Origin: Azonexus sp.
GTDB lineage: Bacteria; Pseudomonadota; Gammaproteobacteria; Burkholderiales; Rhodocyclaceae
Length of the DNA stretch: 19,624 bases
Assembly (NCBI GenBank): GCA_031274715.1
Contig: JAISPT010000041.1
Location: forward strand, 1-19,624
Reading direction: 5' to 3'
Shown here: positions 6,668-14,728 of the stretch, in pieces
Layout of the letters: every line of letters begins with the position of its first letter
Position numbering within the stretch: position 1 is the first letter of the stretch
Translations under genes and position numbers: made by a program
The notes under the pieces: generated by a model
What the model saw: the letters and a program-made list of their open reading frames with translations, nothing else
What the model was told of the DNA's origin: nothing
Database searches by the model: none

Positions 6668-6690
6668 ACTCCGCGCACCAAACTACCGAA

Positions 6691-7635
6691 CTACCAGCCG
6701 CGCATCAGCGCGATGCCGTGGGCACCCGCTGCTTGGGCGGTGGCTAGCAGATCGTGGCGCAGGCCGCCCAGGGCGAATACCGGCAAAGTGTTGCCGGCGC
6801 AGCGCCGAGTGAATTCGTGCCAGCCGAGGCCGGGGTTTTCTGGATGGCTCGATGTCGGTAGCACCGGGCTGAGTAGCGCGTAGTCCAATTCCAGTTCGCC
6901 AGCCCGGGCGATCTCACCGGTATCGTGGCAGGAAGCACCGACCCAGGCGAAACCCGGCCGGACGGCGCAGGCCGCCAGTGCCGTAGCCGACAGATGCAGG
7001 CCATCGGCCCCGACCCGGCGGGCCAGCTCGGCGTCGTCGTTGATGACGACCAGGGCCCCGGCATCGTGGGCCAGACGCACCACCGCCTCGGCAAACCACA
7101 GGCGCAGTGCCGGTGGTAGTCCCTTGTCGCGCAACTGGATCAAGCCCAGGCCGGTGGCTAGCGCGGCTTGCAGGCGTTCCAACTGGCGTTCGATGCCCTC
7201 GATCTCGGCCAGTGTGATGGCCATCGTCGTCGGCAGGCGTAGCGCCTTCAGGATCGGGTCGTTGGCCGGCAGGATCGGGGCGACGCAGGCCGCCGCGCTG
7301 CATTCCTGCCATTCCGCCGCCGCATGTTCGAGCGGTGCGGTGATGCCGATTTCGCCCTCCCAGGCGGTGACGCGCCAGAAATGGAGGTGCACCGTCGCAT
7401 GTGGGTAGGTGAATTGCCGGGTCAGCCACGGTGCGCAGGCGGTGACGGTAATGCCTAATTCCTCCTGCAGTTCGCGCACCAGGGCAGCGCGCACGCTTTC
7501 GCCGGCTTCTACCTTGCCGCCAGGGAATTCCCAGTAACCGGCGTAAACCTTGCCTTCTGGTCGCTGGGCGAGCAGAAACTCGCGGCCGTCGGCGCGCAGC
7601 ATGACGGCGGCGGCGACTTCGACGACCGGCGTCAT
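6691..7635 (-). CDS. Nudix hydrolase (MutT-like) fused to a ThiE-like domain
   Basis: 314 residues, two domains. Residues 1-130 are a MutT-type Nudix domain; the Nudix box is complete: G40, E46, R54-E55, E58-E59, G61. MutT-type enzymes hydrolyse oxidised purine nucleotides such as 8-oxo-dGTP. Residues about 139-314 resemble thiamine-phosphate synthase (IQLRDK 166-171, VVIND 196-200, GADGLHLS 209-216, LSPVLPTSSHP, FALGGL 287-292). The HxGQxD element that follows ADG in active ThiE reads HLSATAL here, so the second domain may not make thiamine phosphate. This fusion is a recognised proteobacterial architecture. ATG 7635 is chosen because it starts the Nudix fold and overlaps the upstream ATPase stop (ATGA); the frame is open to 7851 but that part is shadow of the ATPase gene. 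Confidence 0.9.
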   Translation of the reverse strand: MTPVVEVAAAVMLRADGREFLLAQRPEGKVYAGYWEFPGGKVEAGESVRAALVRELQEELGITVTACAPWLTRQFTYPHATVHLHFWRVTAWEGEIGITAPLEHAAAEWQECSAAACVAPILPANDPILKALRLPTTMAITLAEIEGIERQLERLQAALATGLGLIQLRDKGLPPALRLWFAEAVVRLAHDAGALVVINDDAELARRVGADGLHLSATALAACAVRPGFAWVGASCHDTGEIARAGELELDYALLSPVLPTSSHPENPGLGWHEFTRRCAGNTLPVFALGGLRHDLLATAQAAGAHGIALMRGW

Positions 7636-8534
7636 AGTTTTTTCCTGGTCGCCGGTTTTTTCCGCCGGCCGGCCAGATCGCGGGCGAATTGCCAGGCTAC
7701 GCGGCCGGAACGCGAACCGCGGCCGAGCGCCCAGTTCAACGCCTCGCGCTCGCTGCCGGCGATGGTCGCCTCGTCGACGCCGAAATGGCGCAGCCAGTGG
7801 CGGGCGATGGCCAGGTAATCCTCTTGGCTGAACGGGTAGAAGGAAATCCACAGGCCGAAGCGCTCGGATAGCGAGACTTTCTCCTCAGTTGCCTCGCCGG
7901 GGTGGATTTCGCCGTCGACCCGGGTGTTTTCCAGGTTCTCCGAGAAATACTCGGGCATCAGGTGGCGGCGGTTGGACGTGGCATAGATCAGTACGTTATC
8001 CGGCGGCGCCGCGATCGAGCCGTCGAGCACCGATTTCAGCGCCTTGTAGGCGGTCTCGCCGGCTTCGAAGGAGAGGTCGTCGCAGAAAATGATGAAGCGT
8101 TCCGGGCGCTCGGCGATGAGGTCGACGATGTCGGCCAGATCGATCAGATCCTCCTTGTCCACCTCGATCAGGCGTAAACCCTCGGCGGAAAACTCATTGA
8201 GCACCGCTTTGACCAGCGAGGACTTGCCGCAACCACGGGCACCGGTCAGCAACACGTTGTTGGCCGGCTGGCCGGCGACGAACTGGCGGGTGTTGAGGGT
8301 GGTCCGCTCTTTCTGATTGTCGATGTTCTCAAGATCGGCGAGGCGGATCGGGTGCGGCTGGCGTATCGGTTGCAACCAGCCGCGGCCCTGGCGCTTGCGC
8401 CAGCGGAAGGCGACGGCACCTTCCCAGTTGGTCGGCAGAATGGGCGGCGGCAGAACGGCTTCGAGCCGGCCGAGAACGGCCTCGGCGCGGGCGAGCAGAC
8501 GTTCGAGCGGGAGAGTCTCGGGAGTGGCAGGCAT
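7632..8534 (-). CDS. DUF815-family AAA-type ATPase
   Basis: 300 residues from ATG 8534 (an earlier in-frame start at 8564 would add ten residues and lacks support). DUF815 proteins are ATP-binding proteins of the AAA/ORC-like group with no established role. Walker A is GARGCGKS (98-105), Walker B is FIIFCDDL (147-154, with the two aspartates), and ATSNRRHLMPE (185-195) resembles a sensor 1 region. The N-terminal 60 residues are helical, with a basic Trp-containing segment; the C-terminus ends in a very basic Lys/Arg tail (RRKKPATRKKL). First gene of a leftward pair with the Nudix fusion, four-base overlap, as often seen in beta-proteobacteria. It diverges from mltA across 45 bases. Confidence 0.88.
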   Translation of the reverse strand: MPATPETLPLERLLARAEAVLGRLEAVLPPPILPTNWEGAVAFRWRKRQGRGWLQPIRQPHPIRLADLENIDNQKERTTLNTRQFVAGQPANNVLLTGARGCGKSSLVKAVLNEFSAEGLRLIEVDKEDLIDLADIVDLIAERPERFIIFCDDLSFEAGETAYKALKSVLDGSIAAPPDNVLIYATSNRRHLMPEYFSENLENTRVDGEIHPGEATEEKVSLSERFGLWISFYPFSQEDYLAIARHWLRHFGVDEATIAGSEREALNWALGRGSRSGRVAWQFARDLAGRRKKPATRKKL

Positions 8535-8542
8535 GGGGCAGG

Positions 8543-8548
8543 TATACT
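8543..8548 (+). promoter_or_regulatory. possible -10 element (TATACT) for mltA
   Basis: TATACT lies in the 45-base gap between the divergent DUF815 and mltA starts; the predicted start near 8555 leaves a leader of about 25 bases before ATG 8580. No convincing -35 hexamer is seen 16 to 18 bases upstream, where the sequence is GC-rich and inside the DUF815 coding start. Confidence is low for that reason. Confidence 0.3.
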
Positions 8549-8579
8549 TTGGGCGAAGCCTCAAACTCTAACGAAAGCC

Positions 8580-9794
8580 ATGTCCCCAATACAAGTCATC
8601 CTCGCCTTTGCCTTCCTGCTGCTGGCCGGCTGTTCTACTTTGCCGCCCGAGCCGGCGGCGGCGAACTGCCCGCCCTGCGCCGCCTGTCCGAGTTGTCCGC
8701 CGCCGGTTACCGTGACGCCGACCGTTCCGCCGCCATTCTCGCGCACGCTGCAGGTCGCCGATTGGAGTGAACTGCCGGGCTGGCAAGACGACGACGTGGC
8801 CGCCGCCTGGCCGGCCTTCCTGCAATCCTGTCGCGGCCTGGCTGGGCGGCCGCATGGTGGGGAATGGAAGCGCATCTGCGAGCTGGCCCGTGAGGCCGGC
8901 GACCGTCCCGGCTTCGACCACCGGGCCTTCTTCCAGGACAACCTGCGGCCATACGCCATCGTCGCCGAAGATGGCAGCGCCAGTGGCACCGTCACCGGCT
9001 ATTACGAGCCGCTGTTGCGTGGCAGCCGCCAGCCGACCCGCGGCTTCGAGCAGCCCGTGCTGGGCGTACCCGACGACCTGCTCAGCATCGATCTGTCGGC
9101 TGTCTTTCCCGAGCTGAAGGACAAGCGCCTGCGTGGCCGGATCGAAGGCAAGCGCGTGGTGCCGTACTGGACGCGTGCCGAGATCGTCAGTCGCGGCGAC
9201 AGCATCCCTGCCCGCACGCTGCTCTACGTGGACGACGCCATCGAGTTGTTCTTCCTGCAGGTGCAGGGTTCCGGACGGGTGCGCCTGGCCGATGGCAGCA
9301 TGGTGCGTCTCAACTACGCCGACCAGAACGGTCATCCCTACCAGTCGATCGGCCGTGTGCTAGTCGCCCGCGGCGAACTCAAACTGGAAGAAGCCTCAAT
9401 GCAGGGCATCCAAGCCTGGGCGCGGGCCAATCCGGGGCGCCTCGACGAACTCCTGAACAACAATCCGAGCTACGTCTTTTTCCGCGAAATGCCGGACAGC
9501 AAGGACGGGCCGATCGGCGCCCTCGGCGTGCCGTTGAGTGCCGAGCGCAGCATCGCCGTCGACCCGCGCTCGGTACCGCTCGGCGCACCAGTTTTCCTGA
9601 ACACCACACGACCCAATTCGGCGCAGCCGTTGAACCGCCTGGTCCTGGCCCAGGACACCGGCGGCGCGATCAAGGGCGCGGTGCGTGCCGATTTCTTCTG
9701 GGGCTTCGGCAAGGCCGCCGGCGAATTGGCCGGGCGCATGAAGCAGAGCGGCCGGATGTGGGTGCTGCTGCCGCCCGAGGCCGCCCCGCAATGA
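8580..9794 (+). CDS. mltA: membrane-bound lytic murein transglycosylase A
   Basis: 404 residues from ATG 8580, chosen because a lipoprotein signal starts there (lipobox LLAGC, Cys18 lipidated). MltA cleaves the MurNAc-GlcNAc bond of peptidoglycan with formation of 1,6-anhydroMurNAc, from the periplasmic face of the outer membrane. Family motifs: TGYYEPLLRGSRQPT in the MltA domain, FFLQVQGSGRV, NNNPSYVFFRE, then the C-terminal 3D domain with AVDPRSVPLGAPVFLN, AQDTGGAIKG (D359) and RADFFWG (D371). The linker after the lipid anchor is unusual: C30, C33, C36 and C39 form a CxxCxxCxxC run embedded in prolines, followed by a Pro/Thr-rich stretch to about residue 52. Monocistronic as far as can be seen. 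Confidence 0.93.
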   Translation: MSPIQVILAFAFLLLAGCSTLPPEPAAANCPPCAACPSCPPPVTVTPTVPPPFSRTLQVADWSELPGWQDDDVAAAWPAFLQSCRGLAGRPHGGEWKRICELAREAGDRPGFDHRAFFQDNLRPYAIVAEDGSASGTVTGYYEPLLRGSRQPTRGFEQPVLGVPDDLLSIDLSAVFPELKDKRLRGRIEGKRVVPYWTRAEIVSRGDSIPARTLLYVDDAIELFFLQVQGSGRVRLADGSMVRLNYADQNGHPYQSIGRVLVARGELKLEEASMQGIQAWARANPGRLDELLNNNPSYVFFREMPDSKDGPIGALGVPLSAERSIAVDPRSVPLGAPVFLNTTRPNSAQPLNRLVLAQDTGGAIKGAVRADFFWGFGKAAGELAGRMKQSGRMWVLLPPEAAPQ

Positions 9795-9875
9795 GGAATG
9801 CGAGCTTGTTTGCAGCTCAATAACAATCGACTGTTTGGAATAGAATAACCACATTAATTGAATGGGGATTATCTC

Positions 9876-10985
9876 GTGCTCTGGTGTTCTCGAAAATCGC
9901 TCGATACGGCTCAGATGGAGCTTGCTGAAATCCGGACGCAATTGCGGGTTGTGCAAGAGGAAAATCAGAATTTGCAGTTGGAGCTGGCCAGCGTTCGTTC
10001 CCGGGAAAGAGCCATAGACGAGGAATGCACCACTCTCAAGGAGGTTTTGGCATACCTTGTCGAATTCGGCCAGACACTGGCCGGTTCCCAGCAAAGTCTG
10101 GGCGGCATGGCCAACCTCTTGAGCGTGGAGCGAAACCGGGCGGTGGAGGCGGCCGAAGTTTCCGAGACCAGCGGCCATACAACCACCGAGATTGCGACCA
10201 TTCTCCATCGCTTGGCTGAAGACTCGGCGGCAACGGCCCACGAAGTGGGCCTGCTGGCCAAGCAGGCGGACGAAATCAGTTCGATTGTGCAACTGATTCA
10301 TGAAATCGCCGACCAAACCAATCTGCTGGCCTTGAATGCCGCTATCGAGGCGGCGCGCGCTGGTGAGTCGGGGCGCGGTTTCGCCGTGGTCGCCGACGAG
10401 GTTCGCAAGCTGGCCGAACGAACCGCCAAGGCTACTCAGGACATCGAGGCGCTGGTGGCCAGCGTCCGCCAGAATTCGTCGGCAGCCAAGGAGGCGATGG
10501 ACGATCTTTCAGCCTCCGCCGGCGACTACAGCCAGCGTGGAAATCGCGCAACCGAGAGCATGGAGCAGTTGGTTTCGTTAAGCCGAAAGATGGAACTGGT
10601 CATCGCCGGTAGCGCCTTGAAGAGTTTCATCGAAGTAGCCAAGGTCGATCACCTGGTCTTCAAGTTCAAGATCTACATGGGCTTGTTCGGACTGACGGAG
10701 CTGAGGCCTGGCGATATCGCCACCCATACCGTCTGCCGGCTCGGCAAGTGGTACTACGAAGGGGAAGGGCGGAAGTCCTTCAGCACACTGTCCGGATACC
10801 GGGAACTCGAAGAACCGCACATGGAGGTTCACAAATTCGGCATTGCCGCGGTCCAGGCCAAGGAAAGCGGTGAATTGAGCGACATGCTGCGGCAGGTCAA
10901 GGCAATGGAGGAAGCCAGCCATCGGGTGGTCGCTTGCCTGGATCGCATGGAGGCAAGCGCGCCGGAAGATTCCTCACGCTTGTAG
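9876..10985 (+). CDS. soluble methyl-accepting chemotaxis protein with C-terminal CZB zinc-binding domain
   Basis: 369 residues from GTG 9876, preferred over an upstream TTG at 9858 because GGGGA lies 7 bases before it. No membrane segment, so a cytoplasmic receptor. Residues 10-60 form a coiled coil. The signalling hairpin tip is at about 145-185 (IADQTNLLALNAAIEAARAG, then GFAVVADEVRKLAERT), which binds CheA/CheW. The arms are short, roughly 80-90 residues each. Residues about 246-360 are a CZB domain, with probable zinc ligands H259, C287 (in CRLGKW), H315 and H319. CZB receptors sense zinc or oxidants such as hypochlorite in other bacteria. No CheR-docking pentapeptide ends the protein and no che genes are nearby. 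Confidence 0.92.
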   Translation: MLWCSRKSLDTAQMELAEIRTQLRVVQEENQNLQLELASVRSRERAIDEECTTLKEVLAYLVEFGQTLAGSQQSLGGMANLLSVERNRAVEAAEVSETSGHTTTEIATILHRLAEDSAATAHEVGLLAKQADEISSIVQLIHEIADQTNLLALNAAIEAARAGESGRGFAVVADEVRKLAERTAKATQDIEALVASVRQNSSAAKEAMDDLSASAGDYSQRGNRATESMEQLVSLSRKMELVIAGSALKSFIEVAKVDHLVFKFKIYMGLFGLTELRPGDIATHTVCRLGKWYYEGEGRKSFSTLSGYRELEEPHMEVHKFGIAAVQAKESGELSDMLRQVKAMEEASHRVVACLDRMEASAPEDSSRL

Positions 10986-11388
10986 CAACGGTGAATCGTC
11001 AAGGCGGAATGGTGCCACCAGGGTAAGCACGTCGGCAGCGGATGGATTCGCGGCCGTTTCAGTGATGGAAGCGGTTACTGGCTGCGAAGCAGCGGGCGAA
11101 TCATCGAAAAAGCTTGGGTTTATTTTTCTCCGCCACCACACTTCGCAAAATCCAAGCCTGATCTGTTTCAGAATCCGGTCACGACGAGTGTATGACTCCA
11201 GCAGAGAACAACGGAGACTTCCTCGGCCGCCAGCGCGCTTGCCGAGGCGATGGGGTTGATGTGGCGGAGCGAGGCCGGCAGACGTCGGTGACGTCCACTG
11301 ATGTGGCGTCGGCGCCAAAGTCGGGCGCTAGCATCCGGATACAATTGCTCACAGTTGGCCGGCATAAGCTGCGGCTAAACTTGCGCCC
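10986..11388. other. 403-bp gap with several inverted repeats; no gene supported
   Basis: No reading frame here has a recognisable product. Inverted repeats seen: GCTGC/GCAGC (11081-11093, GAA loop), GCTTGG/CCAAGC (11112-11117 and 11152-11157), CCTCGGC/GCCGAGG (11221-11227 and 11241-11247, perfect), GACGTCCAC/GTGGCGTC (11290-11310, one bulge, TGAT loop) and GCGCC/GGCGC (11312-11328). None is followed by a T-run. A -10-like TACAAT (11340-11345) without a good -35 could serve the efflux operon. The region may be a structured leader of the operon, an RNA gene or decayed sequence. Confidence 0.4.
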
Positions 11389-12780
11389 ATGTCCAAACCG
11401 ATCCTCCGCCTGCTTGCCCTGTCGTGCTGTTTGAGCCTGCCGGCCGCCGCTGCTTGGCCGGACGATCCTTTCGACACCGAAGCGCTGGCGCCGTTGCGGC
11501 CGTCGCCGCAACTGGCCGCCCGGGTCGGCGAGGCGCCCTGTGCCACGGCGCTGCCGGCAACGCCGCTGACCGCTATCGATGCCGTCGACCTGGCTTTGTG
11601 CAACAACCCGCAGACGCGCGAAGTCTGGGCCGCCGCCCGTGTTCAGGCGGCGCTGCTCGGCGTTGCTCAGTCGGCTTGGTTGCCCAATCTCGATGGCCGT
11701 TTGGGGGCCAGCCGCCATTTCGCCGACAGCGGTGACTACAACCAGCGCAACGCGGCACTGACGTTGTCCTGGCTGCTGCTCGATTTCGGCCAGCGCGCCG
11801 CCAGTACCGAGAATGCCCGGCAGTTGCTGGCCGCTGCCGCCGCGATCCAGGGGGCGACGGTACAGAACCTGTTCTTGGCGGCGTTGCAGAGTTATTACAA
11901 CGCTCAGGCAACGCGTGCCGCGGTGGCGTCGGCTGGCGAGGCCGAGCGTTCGGCCCGCGAGAGTTTCGCTGCCGCCGATGCTCGCTACAAGGTTGGTGCC
12001 GGTACGCCGGCCGATAGCCTGCAAGCGCAGACGGCGCTGTCGCAGGCGACGCTGACCCGCATCCGGGCCGAGGGCGAGGCGCGCAACGCGCTCGGCGTTC
12101 TGGCCAACGTCATGGGTTTCGCTGCCCAGCAGCCGATGGTCCTGGCCGAGTTCCAGGCTTTGTCACCGGACGACGATTTGCAGCGTGATGTCGCTGCCTT
12201 GATCGATGCCGCCCGCGCTCGCCGGCCCGACCTGCGGGCGGCCGAGGCGCAGTTGAAGGCGGCTGAGGCCGGCATCGATCTGGCGCGCGCCCAGGGTCGG
12301 CCGACACTGAGCCTGGCGGCCGGGCCGACCTGGCAGGAAGTCGGCGGCGCTTCGACTAATGGCGGCAGTATCGGCCTGACCTTGAACATCCCATTCTTTT
12401 CCGGTTTCGAAACCACCTACCGCGTGCGCTCGGCGCAGGCTCAGGCCGAGCTGCGGGCGGCGCAGCGCGACAGCTTGAATAACCAGATCGCGCTCGATGT
12501 CTGGCGCGCTTACCAGAACCTGAACACGGCGGCGCACAGTCTGCAGACGACCGCCGATCTGGTGGCCAGCGCCGAGCAGTCGGAGCGCGTCGCGCTCGGC
12601 CGTTACAAGGCCGGTGTCGGCACCGTGCTCGAATTGCTGGCGGCGCAGAGCGCGCTGGCCAACGCCCGCCTACAACGCATCCAGGCGGCGCTCGACTGGC
12701 AGGTGTTCCGCGCCACGCTGGCTCAGGCCATGGGCGCGCTCGATTACACGCTGCTGCAACCGGTAGAGGTCAAACCATGA
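11389..12780 (+). CDS. TolC-family outer membrane efflux protein
   Basis: 463 residues with a cleavable signal peptide (about 1-21, ending LPAAAA). Two OEP repeats follow, about 60-250 and 270-455, each with long helices rich in Ala, Gln and Arg and short beta strands, as in TolC/OprM channels; landmarks are AVDLALCNNPQTREVWAAARVQ at the start of repeat one and IGLTLNIPFFSGFETTYRVR in repeat two. It forms the trimeric channel through the outer membrane for the exporter encoded downstream. First gene of a four-gene operon; its stop overlaps the adaptor start (ATGA). The ATG at 11389 has no clear Shine-Dalgarno sequence. No regulator gene is adjacent. Confidence 0.9.
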   Translation: MSKPILRLLALSCCLSLPAAAAWPDDPFDTEALAPLRPSPQLAARVGEAPCATALPATPLTAIDAVDLALCNNPQTREVWAAARVQAALLGVAQSAWLPNLDGRLGASRHFADSGDYNQRNAALTLSWLLLDFGQRAASTENARQLLAAAAAIQGATVQNLFLAALQSYYNAQATRAAVASAGEAERSARESFAAADARYKVGAGTPADSLQAQTALSQATLTRIRAEGEARNALGVLANVMGFAAQQPMVLAEFQALSPDDDLQRDVAALIDAARARRPDLRAAEAQLKAAEAGIDLARAQGRPTLSLAAGPTWQEVGGASTNGGSIGLTLNIPFFSGFETTYRVRSAQAQAELRAAQRDSLNNQIALDVWRAYQNLNTAAHSLQTTADLVASAEQSERVALGRYKAGVGTVLELLAAQSALANARLQRIQAALDWQVFRATLAQAMGALDYTLLQPVEVKP

Positions 12781-14027
12781 AACGAAGCAGCAAGATTGTT
12801 GTTGGGATCGTCGTCGTTGCCGCCGCTCTGGCCGGCGGCACGGCGTGGTGGCTGCAGCAGCGGGCGGCGCAGAATCCGGAAAGGCGCTACCGGTTGGTGC
12901 CGATCGAAAGGGGCGCGATTGCCCAGATGGTGTCGGCCAACGGCACGCTCAATCCGGTGGTGCTGGTCAGCGTCGGTACCCAGGTGTCGGGCACGGTTAA
13001 GCAGCTTTACGTTGATTTCAACGACCCGGTGAAGAAAAACCAGGTGCTGCTCGAACTGGACGACGCCTTGGTGGCGGCGGCCGAGCGGCAGAGCGCGGCC
13101 AGTGTCGTCAGTGCCCAGGCCAGCCTCGATCTGGCCCAAGCTAACGAAAGCCGGATCAAGACGCTGTACGCCCAGGAATTTGTCTCCAGCCAGGAATACG
13201 ACCAGGCCCAGCAGGCGCTGAAAGCAGCCCGGGCGCAACTGGCCCTGGCCAAGGCGCAGAACGACCGCGACCGGGCCAATCTTGGCTTCACGGTGATCCG
13301 CTCGCCGGTCGATGGTGTCGTCGTCGATCGCGTCGTCGATCTCGGCCAGACGGTGGCGGCCAGCTTCCAGACGCCGACGCTGATCAAGATCGCCCAGGAT
13401 CTGTCGGAAATGTCCATCGATACCAGCTTCGCCGAGGCCGACATTGGCCTGATCCGCGAGGGGCAGAAGGTGCGTTTCACCGTCGATGCCTTTCCCAACC
13501 GCAGCTTTGCCGGCGCCGTGCAGCAGATTCGGCTCAACCCGACCAACCAGCAGAATGTTGTCACCTACAACGTCCGCATCAACGTCGCCAATCCGGAACT
13601 GATCCTGCTGCCGGGCATGACCGCCTACGTCAACATCGCCGTGCAGCAGCGCGACGACGCGTTGCTGGTGCCGAACGCCGCGCTACGCTTCAGGCCGGCC
13701 GAGCCGGTCGACGTTCCGCCGCCTCCGGATGCCGCCGCCGCTCCCCAGGCCGGTGGCCCGTCCGGCGCCGAGGCTCCGCTGGCAGCGCCCGACGGCAGCG
13801 GAGCGAAAGCCGGACCGGGCAAGGGCAAGAAGCGCGACGGCCAGAGCGGCACGGTCTTCGTGCTGCGCGGCGGGGCGTTGCAGCCGGTCAATGTCCAGCT
13901 AGGCATCACCGACAACCGTAACACCGAGGTTCTCGGCGGCGAGTTGCAAGTCGGCGACCGCGTCGTCACCGGCGAGAACAGCGGCCCTACCAGGTCGCCA
14001 TCGAGCGTCGGCATGCGGATGTTCTGA
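12777..14027 (+). CDS. macA: MacA-like periplasmic adaptor of an ABC efflux pump
   Basis: 416 residues. Membrane anchor at about 7-26, then the first half of the lipoyl domain (VGTQVSGTVKQLYVDFNDPVKKNQ-type segment, 66-89), a helical hairpin (about 96-165), the second lipoyl half (TVIRSPVDGVVVDRVVDLGQTV, 172-193) and beta-barrel plus membrane-proximal domains. It bridges the inner-membrane ABC transporter and the TolC-family channel. Residues about 308-357 are a low-complexity insert rich in Pro, Ala and Gly, ending in a basic KGKKRDG stretch, which makes the protein longer than typical MacA. Start and stop overlap both neighbours. RND-pump adaptors share the fold, but the downstream genes mark this one as ABC-type. 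Confidence 0.88.
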   Translation: MKRSSKIVVGIVVVAAALAGGTAWWLQQRAAQNPERRYRLVPIERGAIAQMVSANGTLNPVVLVSVGTQVSGTVKQLYVDFNDPVKKNQVLLELDDALVAAAERQSAASVVSAQASLDLAQANESRIKTLYAQEFVSSQEYDQAQQALKAARAQLALAKAQNDRDRANLGFTVIRSPVDGVVVDRVVDLGQTVAASFQTPTLIKIAQDLSEMSIDTSFAEADIGLIREGQKVRFTVDAFPNRSFAGAVQQIRLNPTNQQNVVTYNVRINVANPELILLPGMTAYVNIAVQQRDDALLVPNAALRFRPAEPVDVPPPPDAAAAPQAGGPSGAEAPLAAPDGSGAKAGPGKGKKRDGQSGTVFVLRGGALQPVNVQLGITDNRNTEVLGGELQVGDRVVTGENSGPTRSPSSVGMRMF

Positions 14028-14728
14028 TGGCCGAGCCTGTGATCCGGGTCGCCGGCCTGGGCAAATCCTACGCCACCGCCGCCGGCCTGTTCACGGCGCT
14101 CAAGGGCGTCAACCTGGAGGTCCGCGAGGGCGAGTACATCGCCATCATGGGGCCGTCCGGTTCCGGCAAGTCGACCTTCATGAACCTGCTCGGTTGCCTC
14201 GATACGCCGACCAGCGGCGAGTACTGGCTGGCCGGCGAAAATGTCGCGCACCTCGACAACGACTCCCTGGCGCGGCTGCGCAACCGCACCCTCGGCTTCG
14301 TTTTCCAGGGTTTCAATTTGCTGTCGCGCGTCAGTCTCCAGGATAACGTCGCGCTGCCGCTGGTCTATGCCGGCGTGGACAAGGAGACCCGGCGTGCCCG
14401 GGCGCGCCTGCTGCTCGACAAGGTTGGCCTCGGCTCCTACGCCGAATCGTTGCCCAACCGGATTTCCGGTGGCCAACAGCAGCGTGTGGCGATTGCCCGG
14501 GCGCTGGTCAACGCACCGCACTTGATTCTCGCCGATGAGCCGACCGGCAATCTCGATAGCCACACCAGCGAGGAAATCATGCGCCTGTTTGACGCGCTGA
14601 ATGGCGAAGGCATCACCGTCATATTGGTCACTCACGAGCCGGATATCGCCGCGCACGCCAAGCGCCAGGTCCGTTTCCTCGATGGTGAGATTGTCAGCGA
14701 CCACCTGACGGAGCATGCGTCATGCTGA
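14027..14728 (+). CDS. MacB-type ABC transporter ATP-binding subunit
   Basis: 233 residues, all nucleotide-binding domain. Walker A GPSGSGKST (42-50), Q-loop Q94 in FVFQGFNLL, signature ISGGQQQR (146-153, Ile replacing the usual Leu), Walker B LILADEPT (166-173), D-loop NLDS (175-178) and H-loop H203. The Q-loop and LADEPTGNLD sequences place it in the LolD/MacB/FtsE group, whose partners act mechanically on periplasmic substrates. In E. coli MacB this domain is fused to the permease; here they are separate genes. Start overlaps the adaptor stop by one base (TGATG), stop overlaps the permease start by seven. Confidence 0.93.
   Translation: MAEPVIRVAGLGKSYATAAGLFTALKGVNLEVREGEYIAIMGPSGSGKSTFMNLLGCLDTPTSGEYWLAGENVAHLDNDSLARLRNRTLGFVFQGFNLLSRVSLQDNVALPLVYAGVDKETRRARARLLLDKVGLGSYAESLPNRISGGQQQRVAIARALVNAPHLILADEPTGNLDSHTSEEIMRLFDALNGEGITVILVTHEPDIAAHAKRQVRFLDGEIVSDHLTEHASC

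Noticed and set aside
7636..7851. N-terminal extension of the Nudix fusion to 7851
   Set aside because: The extra 72 residues are Arg/Pro-rich and lie over the DUF815 C-terminal coding region; the Nudix fold begins at the ATG at 7635.
9802..9818. GAGCT/AGCTC hairpin after mltA as a terminator
   Set aside because: The stem is only 5 bp and no T-run follows on either strand.
10974..11318. 114-codon minus-strand frame filling much of the gap after the chemoreceptor gene
   Set aside because: It overlaps the chemoreceptor end, has no ribosome site or recognisable motif, and covers the inverted repeats; not enough support for a gene.
13625..14716. Minus-strand frame of 363 codons opposite the adaptor and ATPase genes
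   Set aside because: Antisense shadow of high-GC3 genes; the adaptor and ATPase motifs on the plus strand explain the region.
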